Made by a program: the position numbers and the translations under genes. Shown one piece after another: positions 1-5,044 of a DNA stretch of 5,044 bases (position 1 is the first letter of the stretch; the number at the start of each line of letters is the position of its first letter). The stretch is from Syntrophorhabdaceae bacterium (GTDB lineage: Bacteria; Desulfobacterota; Syntrophorhabdia; Syntrophorhabdales; Syntrophorhabdaceae), in NCBI GenBank assembly GCA_026415015.1, contig JAOAHW010000177.1, positions 1 to 5,044 of the forward strand, in the 5' to 3' direction. The notes under the pieces are model-generated. The model searched no databases. It was given only the letters and a program-made list of their open reading frames with translations, and was not told the DNA's origin.

Positions 1-30
1 CGTGGGCTCGGAGATGTGTATAAGAGACAG
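1..30 (+). other. Residual Illumina Nextera adapter (not genomic)
   Basis: The first 30 bases match the 3' end of the Nextera read-2 transposase adapter. Bases 12-30 are the 19-bp Tn5 mosaic end AGATGTGTATAAGAGACAG, and bases 1-11 are the adapter tail that normally precedes it. Genomic DNA starts at 31. The adapter keeps the mlaD frame open by chance, so a gene caller would append about ten false residues to MlaD. Recognition is from memory of the adapter sequence. Confidence 0.97.
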
Positions 31-217
31 CTACACCCCTGTATTTTACCTTAGAGTCAACCTGTAGGCCCTGGACACTCTCATCAAAGTATGTTACATA
101 GGTAGCGCCCTTTTTAAAATATTTAGATGCACCTATCCATACTATAGCGCTTGTGCCCAATAATGTCCCTATAATAACAAACAGTCCAACAAGAAAAGGG
201 GTCTTTTTTTTTAACAT
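31..217 (-). CDS. mlaD: MlaD-family MCE-domain lipid-binding protein, N-terminal fragment
   Basis: This is the N-terminal 62 codons of an MCE (MlaD) protein, the inner-membrane-anchored periplasmic component that forms the lipid channel of Mla-type ABC transporters. A basic N-terminus (LKKK) is followed by one hydrophobic anchor at about residues 7-28 (PFLVGLFVIIG...IVWIG). The start of the MCE beta-barrel follows, with the family-typical YFDESVQGLQVDSKVKYRGV at residues 43-62. The rest is lost at the contig end, and bases 1-30 must not be translated. ATG at 217 is preferred because it sits seven bases after GAGG and overlaps the mlaF stop as TGATG. GTG at 220 is in frame but too close to that site. 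The overlap suggests translational coupling to mlaF. A run of nine A's (204-212) covers codons 2-5. The identification is strong despite the short length, because MCE motif and position after mlaE-mlaF agree. Confidence 0.9.
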
Positions 218-993
218 CACGCCCCCTCTAAAAGGTGTTCTGCTATATGTCTATTAAAGAAATTTCTGACCCTAAGGTCAGAAGATTCTCTCCTCAACTT
301 CATAGGATCTCCCTCAGCAATTATCCCCTTTTCTCCCCTGTCAAGCATTATCACCCTGTGGGCAATATTAAATATGGATTCAAGTTCATGGGTTACAATT
401 ACCATAGTAGTTCCAATACCATTATTTATGTTTTTTATCAACAAATCAAGTTCTGCAGCTGTGATTGGGTCAAGACCAGCAGAGGGTTCATCAAAAAAAA
501 GGATAGTTGGGTCAAGGGCCATGGCCCTTGCAATGCCTGCCCTTTTCTTCATTCCCCCTGATAATTCAGAAGGAAAATAGTTCTCAAACCCTGAGAGCCC
601 CACCATGGCAAGCTTCATCCTTACCATAAGCCTTATAGACCTATCTGAAAGGTCTGTATATTCTTTAAGGGGCAGGGCAATATTCTCATAGACAGTCATT
701 GACCCCAGTAAGGCTGAAGACTGGAATAGCATTCCCATATCCTTCCTTACATTTCTTAGCATATTATCATCTGCATTTGTCATGTCAACACCATTTATTA
801 TAATCCTTCCTTTTTCAGGTTCATAGAGCCCTATTATGTGTTTTAAGAGCGTTGATTTTCCACAGCCGCTGCCACCTAATATAACAAAGATCTCACCCCT
901 GTAGACCTCTAAATTCACATTGTCCAGTATAATGTCATCACCAAATCTGACAGTAAGGCCCTCTACTATTATAACAGCCTCTCTCTCTTTCAA
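217..993 (-). CDS. mlaF: MlaF-type ATPase of phospholipid-transport ABC system
   Basis: This is the cytoplasmic ATP-binding subunit that drives the Mla/MCE lipid transporter. Numbered from TTG 993 (258 aa), all ABC motifs are intact: Walker A GGSGCGKST at 40-48, Q-loop Q91, signature LSGGMKKR at 144-151, Walker B ILFFDEP at 164-170 with catalytic Glu169, D-loop SAGLD at 171-175, and switch His202. MlaF-like traits are LFQSSALLGSMTVYENIALPL after the Q-loop, PSELSGGMKKRA at the signature, and GLDPIT after Walker B. There is no usable ATG. TTG 993 has GAGG nine bases upstream and gives a family-like N-terminus. TTG 1008, five codons earlier (263 aa), overlaps that GAGG and lacks its own site. 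The ATG at 1010-1012 is out of frame and stops after four codons. The gene lies between mlaE and mlaD, the expected order. Function is secure; the exact start is not. Confidence 0.93.
   Translation of the reverse strand: MKEREAVIIVEGLTVRFGDDIILDNVNLEVYRGEIFVILGGSGCGKSTLLKHIIGLYEPEKGRIIINGVDMTNADDNMLRNVRKDMGMLFQSSALLGSMTVYENIALPLKEYTDLSDRSIRLMVRMKLAMVGLSGFENYFPSELSGGMKKRAGIARAMALDPTILFFDEPSAGLDPITAAELDLLIKNINNGIGTTMVIVTHELESIFNIAHRVIMLDRGEKGIIAEGDPMKLRRESSDLRVRNFFNRHIAEHLLEGA
222..229 (-). promoter_or_regulatory. Ribosome binding site for mlaD
   Basis: The minus strand reads AGAGGGGG inside the last codons of mlaF. Its GAGG core lies seven bases before ATG 217 and only four before GTG 220. 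This decides the start in favour of the ATG. Confidence 0.65.
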
Positions 994-1002
994 TGTGTCA
1001 GA

Positions 1003-1006
1003 CCTC
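1003..1006 (-). promoter_or_regulatory. Likely ribosome binding site for mlaF (TTG start)
   Basis: GAGG on the minus strand stands nine bases before TTG 993 and is the best-placed purine-rich site in the mlaE-mlaF gap. A second one, AAAAGG at 1029-1034, is 20 bases before TTG 1008 and eight before an in-frame ATT (1018-1020), so an unusual ATT start cannot be fully excluded. Confidence 0.45.
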
Positions 1007-1041
1007 AAACATATGAGAATTATAAAAGCCTTTTGAAAAAT

Positions 1042-2175
1042 CTATTTTAAATAACTCAACACAATAGCAAACATTGAATCAACAACTATTATTATAAACA
1101 GAGAGGAGACCACTGCCGATGTGGTTGCCCTGCCAACCTCCTCAGCACTGTTTTTCACCTCAAATCCCCTTTGACAGCCTATACCTGCGATAAGGACTGC
1201 AAATACCACTGCCTTGATCAAACTGGTAACAATATCAAATATCTTCATGGATTTCATGGTCTGCTGAATATAGGTGTGGACAGTAAGGTCAAGGCCTAAG
1301 ACACCTACCACAAGACCACCAAAGATAGCAAAAAGATCAGAAAAAATAGTGAGAAAAGGCACAACTATCATTGCAGCAAACACCTTTGGTATTGCAAGAA
1401 ACTTAACAGGGTCAAATCCCATGATAATTAAGGCATCTACCTCTTCATTTACCTTCATGGTTCCAATCTCTGCTGCAAAGGCAGAACCAGACCTACCTGC
1501 CACGATTATGGCCGTCATAATAGGGCCTAACTCTTTTATCATGGCAATACTGACAAGGGAAGGGACAAACATGTTTGCACCAAACTGTTTAAGCTGAAGA
1601 GATGACATAAAGGCCATAATAAGACCAAGCAAAAAACTTATTAAACCTACAATGGGGAGGCCGTCTACCCCTGTCTTTTTCATACACGTTATAACATCCA
1701 CCCATCTTATGGTGTGCAGGTGGAAGATAGATGAAAATATCTTTATAATGATGATACCTGTGAATGAGATTACATTCTTTATATCCTTTAAAAAATCCAT
1801 AGCACTGTAACCTATCTGTTCCACAAGGTTCGGGCCCCTCTTGCCCATCAGTTTTGGCTCTTCCCTTAAAGATTTCCTATCAATGAGATCGAGGATACCT
1901 TTTTCCTTAAAAGACATATTGAGTAGATTAACATTGACTGATTCTTGAGCTGCCCTATGTTCTAACTCCAACAAGAATAGGGCCCCTGCACTGTCCATAT
2001 AGGTTACATCCTTTAGATCAACTATGATCTCAGCAGGCCTTTTTTCTCGAAATAGCTCTTCTATGAAAGATAGCATCCTATCTAAATCTTCAACAGACAG
2101 CCTACCTGACAAATAAAGTGTTATCTTCTCACCAGGATTACCATAAAGAGAAAATGAGAGTCTTTCAGAGGCCAT
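1042..2175 (-). CDS. mlaE: STAS-MlaE fusion permease of phospholipid-transport ABC system
   Basis: This is the inner-membrane permease of the Mla lipid transporter, carrying an N-terminal STAS (MlaB-like) domain; 377 aa. Residues about 5-105 form the STAS domain, with IIVDLKDVTYMDSAG at 50-64. Ser62 occupies the conserved Ser/Thr site that follows the Asp. A short linker leads to the MlaE core at about 116-377, close to the roughly 260 aa of stand-alone MlaE. The family hallmark is KELGP at 214-218, then VAGRSGSAFAAEIGTMKV at 225-242 and the VDALIIMGFDP segment at 246-256. Hydrophobic segments lie near 136-152, 172-192, 203-224, 262-292, 316-335 and 352-374. In E. coli MlaB is separate and binds MlaF; here it is tethered. 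ATG 2175 is the earliest possible start because an in-frame TAA lies at 2179-2181, but no clear ribosome site precedes it. Followed by mlaF in the same frame after a single TAG. Confidence 0.94.
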   Translation of the reverse strand: MASERLSFSLYGNPGEKITLYLSGRLSVEDLDRMLSFIEELFREKRPAEIIVDLKDVTYMDSAGALFLLELEHRAAQESVNVNLLNMSFKEKGILDLIDRKSLREEPKLMGKRGPNLVEQIGYSAMDFLKDIKNVISFTGIIIIKIFSSIFHLHTIRWVDVITCMKKTGVDGLPIVGLISFLLGLIMAFMSSLQLKQFGANMFVPSLVSIAMIKELGPIMTAIIVAGRSGSAFAAEIGTMKVNEEVDALIIMGFDPVKFLAIPKVFAAMIVVPFLTIFSDLFAIFGGLVVGVLGLDLTVHTYIQQTMKSMKIFDIVTSLIKAVVFAVLIAGIGCQRGFEVKNSAEEVGRATTSAVVSSLFIIIVVDSMFAIVLSYLK

Positions 2176-2194
2176 ATGTTATCTATAGCACAAA

Positions 2195-2225
2195 CCTATA
2201 TGAAATAGGAATACATTAAAGTATT
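2195..2225 (-). other. Two adjacent small stem-loops in the regulator-mlaE gap
   Basis: On the plus strand CCTAT (2195-2199) pairs with ATAGG (2205-2209) across five bases. Directly next to it, AATAC (2210-2214) pairs with GTATT (2221-2225) across six. Both stems are only five pairs, AT-rich, and not followed by a T-run on the minus strand, so they are not a convincing terminator. They fill most of the 51-base gap and could affect mRNA processing or mlaE translation, or be chance. Confidence 0.25.
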
Positions 2226-2226
2226 T

Positions 2227-3576
2227 CTACTTTTTCACTATACCGTATTTGTTTATCTTGTATCTCAACATCCTCTCACTCATACCGAGGGATGCTGCTG
2301 CCTTGGTCTGAACCCAGTTGTTTTTGATCAGTGCCTCTATTATCAAATTCTTTTCTATTGAACCAACTACATCCTTAATTGTGCCATCTTTAACATGGCC
2401 TGATTTCACTGGCGATATAGATAGGTCATCGGTGGTTATATATTCGCCCCTTGTAAGGACCACAGCCCTCTCTATAATATTCTCCAGTTCCCTAACATTC
2501 CCTGGAAATTCATATTTTATCATTATATCCCTTGCCTCTTTTGTTATACCTTTTATGCCTTTTTTGTGCCTGTCATTATATTTTTTCAGGAAAAAATCTA
2601 TAAGTATAGGTATGTCGTTTTTCCTATCCCTTAAAGGCGGGAGTTCTATCTTCACCACATTTAACCTATAATAGAGGTCCTCCCTGAAACTACCTCTTTT
2701 GACCTCTTCTTCTAAGTTTCTGTTTGTTGCTGCTATAATCCTTACATCAATCTTAATGGGGTGCAGTCCACCCAGCCTCTCAATCTCCCTCTCCTGTATA
2801 ACCCTTAGGAGTTTCGACTGCAAGATAAGGGGCATATCACCTATCTCGTCAAGGAATATAGTCCCTTTATCTGCTATCTCAAACTTTCCTATTTTTCTCT
2901 GTATGGCACCTGTGAATGCACCCTTTTCGTAACCAAAAAGCTCGCTCTCTAACAGATTTTCCGGTATGGCTGAGCAGTTGACCTTTACAAGGGGCTGGTC
3001 TTTTCTTGCACTTAGCATATGGATAAGATTAGCCACAACCTCTTTTCCTGTCCCGCTCTCGCCTGTGATAAGACAGGTAGAATCTGTCTTGGCTAACCTT
3101 ATTATCAGGCTTGCAACCTCCTGCATCTTTTCACTCGTATATACAAATTCTTCTGACTTGAACCTCTCTTTTAATGTCTCTTTTAAGACCATATTTTCAC
3201 GGATGATATAGAGTTTATCCTCGATCTTTTTAACTTTAAATAAAAGGTCATCGAGGTCTACTGGTTTTGTAAGGTATTCTGATGCCCCTGCCTTCAATGC
3301 ACTGACTGCATTCTCTATACTCCCAAAGGCTGTAATCACAATAATCTCAACCTCGGGGTTAATATCCTTAAAATACTTTATCAGGGTTAGACCATCTGTA
3401 TCAGGGAGCTTGAAATCAAGGAGGACAATATCTATTGCCTTACTGTTAAAAACCTCTTTGGCAGTAGCCCCACTGTCAGCACCTACGACCTGAAAACCCT
3501 CCTTTTCAAGAAATTCACTGAGAAGGGTCCTCTGGACATGTTCATCCTCCACCACAAGTATCTCTGCCCTATTCAT
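2227..3576 (-). CDS. NtrC-family sigma-54-dependent response regulator
   Basis: This is a cytoplasmic transcription activator that, once phosphorylated, should hydrolyse ATP to open sigma-54 RNA polymerase promoters; 449 aa, the usual length. Receiver domain at about 4-120: acidic pocket Glu10/Asp11, phospho-acceptor Asp54 in LLDFKLPD, Thr82, and Lys104 in YLTKP. AAA+ domain at about 143-375: Walker A GESGTGKE at 172-179, the sigma-54-contacting loop GAFTGA at 219-224, Walker B GTIFLDEI at 238-245, arginine-finger candidates Arg298 and Arg304, and sensor II PGNVREL at 358-364. A Fis-type helix-turn-helix lies at about 405-445 (KAAASLGMSERMLRYKINKYG at 425-445). No key residue is missing. ATG 3576 is supported by AAGGGG eight bases upstream. 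The gene follows its probable partner kinase by 58 bases. It resembles ZraR/AtoC-type regulators; target genes cannot be read from the window. Confidence 0.96.
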   Translation of the reverse strand: MNRAEILVVEDEHVQRTLLSEFLEKEGFQVVGADSGATAKEVFNSKAIDIVLLDFKLPDTDGLTLIKYFKDINPEVEIIVITAFGSIENAVSALKAGASEYLTKPVDLDDLLFKVKKIEDKLYIIRENMVLKETLKERFKSEEFVYTSEKMQEVASLIIRLAKTDSTCLITGESGTGKEVVANLIHMLSARKDQPLVKVNCSAIPENLLESELFGYEKGAFTGAIQRKIGKFEIADKGTIFLDEIGDMPLILQSKLLRVIQEREIERLGGLHPIKIDVRIIAATNRNLEEEVKRGSFREDLYYRLNVVKIELPPLRDRKNDIPILIDFFLKKYNDRHKKGIKGITKEARDIMIKYEFPGNVRELENIIERAVVLTRGEYITTDDLSISPVKSGHVKDGTIKDVVGSIEKNLIIEALIKNNWVQTKAAASLGMSERMLRYKINKYGIVKK

Positions 3577-3584
3577 ACTGAAAA

Positions 3585-3590
3585 CCCCTT
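3585..3590 (-). promoter_or_regulatory. Ribosome binding site for the response regulator
   Basis: AAGGGG on the minus strand sits eight bases before ATG 3576. It is a strong, well-spaced site and confirms the start. Confidence 0.75.
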
Positions 3591-3634
3591 AAATCTATTT
3601 TTCAATTTAATAACCTTTCTGAATGGGTTGAACC

Positions 3635-5044
3635 TTACCCCCTCACTAAAGGCAATGTTATAATAAATGTCGTCCCTTTACCTTCTATGCTTTCAACCCT
3701 TATAGAGCCTCTGTGGTCTCTAATTATCATATACGATATGGCAAGACCAACACCAATGCCCTTGTCTTTTGTCGTATAATAGTAATCAAAAATCTTATCT
3801 ATATCTTCTTTTTTTATACCCACGCCTGTGTCCCTGACAATAATTTCTACCTCTTTTTCCTTTTTGGATACCTCAACCTCAACAGTCCCTTTATTTTCGA
3901 TAGCCTGTATGCTGTTTACTATAACATTTAGTAGGGCCTGTTTTATCCTTTCTTTCTGGCATTCTATGAACAGGGGCTCACTGGCTTTAAGATATATATC
4001 TACCCCCTTTGTAGATGCCTCTTCTTTCAGTAAAACAATCACCTCTTGGATTATCTGAGGGAGATCCTCATTGGTAAATGGGGCCTGGGCACGGGTAGAG
4101 GAGAGAAAGTCCTCCACAATCCTGTTAACCCTCATAATCTCGGCCTTCAGGATGTCTAAAAATCTGTTATATTCCTCCTTTTTTTCATCAGGGGGAATAA
4201 ACTCTCTCTTGAGTCTCTGGATGGAGAGATTCATGGCATTCAACGGATTCCTTATTTCATGGGCCATACCTGAGGCAAGGTTTCCAAGGGATATGAGTCT
4301 CTCCTTCAGGGCCATCTCTTTTTTCACCTCCTCCATGTGCCTTTCATATCTCCTCATAAATAATAGGATTACAGATGTACTAATTGCCCCGGCAATAACA
4401 AGGAATGAAAGGATAAATAAAAAACTCATGGTGATCTTCTGTAGAACCCTATCAGTAGATTCTCGTGACAGATAGATATCCATCCTGTAACCCTTTAAAA
4501 AACGGGAATCAATCTTATTTGATATTAAAAACGAATCCTTTGTCTTATCCTTTAATTCTATATATACCCTATCCTGTTCATCGTATAGTGAAATACCTTT
4601 TACATCAAATCTCTCCACCTCTTTTTCTATAATGTCCTTTATAATATATCTCTTTCTGAGGGCATTAAATTCATCACTGTCAATACTCAAAAATATAGCC
4701 CTGTCATCTCCCCTGAAACCAATATATAAAGGTTTTGTCTTATCATCAGGCATCCTCACAAGTGTATCCTGCCTCTTTTTCAAAAGGTTATATATATCTG
4801 ATCTGCTGACTTTTATTGAACCTTTTCCTGCCACCTTTCTGCCTTCTCTATCTAAAACAATGAAATTAGAGATGGGTAGATCTGCCATATTAGGGATCTG
4901 CGTATTTTTAAAAATATAGTAAAAATCAGAGATAATAGCCTCGTCATAGGCAAGGATATCAATAAAATCACCTGGAATAACAGAGGGTGAGGTCTCAATT
5001 ATATTTAGATATTCAAGGGTCTGATTTAACTCATGATTAAGATG
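3635..5044 (-). CDS. Membrane sensor histidine kinase, N-terminus beyond window
   Basis: This is the probable sensor partner of the downstream NtrC-type regulator. The frame has no stop up to base 5044, so 469 residues are visible and the start lies outside; ATG 4888 (visible residue 53) is internal. Numbering from the codon at 5044, residues 1 to about 200 look like an extracytoplasmic sensor. Two similar strand-turn stretches, FIVLDREGRK at 61-70 and GISLYDEQDR at 150-159, hint at a double PAS/Cache-like fold, but I do not recognise the ligand. A transmembrane helix follows at about 207-230. A short charged helix replaces a HAMP domain and leads to the H-box MAHEIRNPL with phospho-acceptor His262. 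The HATPase domain has N-box Asn377, G1 DTGVGI (405-410), F-box near Phe419 and G2 GIGVGL (429-434). The kinase core appears complete and resembles ZraS/HydH-type kinases. A first transmembrane helix is expected beyond the edge. Confidence 0.94.
   Translation of the reverse strand, partial: HLNHELNQTLEYLNIIETSPSVIPGDFIDILAYDEAIISDFYYIFKNTQIPNMADLPISNFIVLDREGRKVAGKGSIKVSRSDIYNLLKKRQDTLVRMPDDKTKPLYIGFRGDDRAIFLSIDSDEFNALRKRYIIKDIIEKEVERFDVKGISLYDEQDRVYIELKDKTKDSFLISNKIDSRFLKGYRMDIYLSRESTDRVLQKITMSFLFILSFLVIAGAISTSVILLFMRRYERHMEEVKKEMALKERLISLGNLASGMAHEIRNPLNAMNLSIQRLKREFIPPDEKKEEYNRFLDILKAEIMRVNRIVEDFLSSTRAQAPFTNEDLPQIIQEVIVLLKEEASTKGVDIYLKASEPLFIECQKERIKQALLNVIVNSIQAIENKGTVEVEVSKKEKEVEIIVRDTGVGIKKEDIDKIFDYYYTTKDKGIGVGLAISYMIIRDHRGSIRVESIEGKGTTFIITLPLVRG

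Noticed and set aside
12..30. Tn5 mosaic end as a sign of a natural transposon
   Set aside because: It is preceded by the adapter tail used in Nextera libraries and lies exactly at the sequence end, so a library artefact explains it.
191..212. AAAAG...CTTTT stem followed by T's as a plus-strand terminator
   Set aside because: No plus-strand gene precedes it, and the bases are the early codons of mlaD on the other strand.
235..561. Plus-strand open frame over mlaF
   Set aside because: It lies antisense to a fully motif-supported ATPase gene and its translation has no domain-like features.
1024..1034. Palindrome AAAAGGCTTTT in the mlaE-mlaF gap
   Set aside because: With one central base it cannot form a hairpin, has no T-run, and is short enough to arise by chance.
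1274..1597. Plus-strand open frame over mlaE
   Set aside because: It is antisense to the conserved permease core and is a shadow of that gene's codon use.
3626..3634. GGTTGAACC inverted repeat just after the kinase stop
   Set aside because: Four-base arms around one base are too small for an operator or terminator claim, and no second copy suggests a binding site.
4071..4475. Plus-strand open frame of 134 codons over the kinase
   Set aside because: It is antisense to the H-box and transmembrane region of the kinase; no ribosome site or recognisable motif supports it.
4886..4888. ATG as the start of the histidine kinase
   Set aside because: The frame is open upstream to the window edge, and starting here would remove the start of the sensor domain and any first membrane helix; no purine-rich site precedes it.

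Overview
All genes in this window lie on the minus strand. Read in the direction of transcription (right to left) they are: a membrane sensor histidine kinase, an NtrC-type sigma-54-activating response regulator, and the start of a Mla/MCE phospholipid-transport ABC system. That system comprises a STAS-MlaE permease fusion, the MlaF ATPase and the first 62 codons of the MCE substrate-binding protein MlaD. The Mla system implies a diderm (Gram-negative-type) bacterium. The AT-leaning codon choice (many ATA Ile and AGG/AGA Arg codons) and the pairing of sigma-54 activators with a STAS-fused MlaE would fit a Desulfobacterota- or Nitrospirota-like lineage, but this taxonomic guess is weak.

Layout: 1-30 is not genomic; it matches the Illumina Nextera transposase adapter, so the real sequence begins at 31. 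31-217 is the 5' part of mlaD, cut by the contig end. 217-993 is mlaF (possible longer start at 1008), overlapping mlaD by one base. 1042-2175 is the STAS-MlaE permease. 2176-2226 is a short gap with two small back-to-back stem-loops and no clear ribosome site. 2227-3576 is the response regulator. 3577-3634 is a short gap containing its ribosome site. 3635-5044 is the histidine kinase, whose frame stays open to the right edge, so its true start lies outside the window. No gap exceeds 60 bases, and I see no intrinsic terminator or sigma-54 promoter in the gaps.

How the genes may work together: MlaF powers MlaE, and MlaD gates lipid between the inner membrane and the periplasm to maintain outer-membrane lipid asymmetry. 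The STAS domain, a separate MlaB subunit in E. coli, is here attached to the permease. The co-directional kinase and regulator could link an envelope signal to expression of the transporter or of sigma-54-dependent genes elsewhere. This link is inferred from proximity only. All families present are known; I found no clearly undescribed system. The points most worth attention are the adapter remnant, the domain fusion, the two-component/Mla neighbourhood, and the unusual mlaE-mlaF junction.
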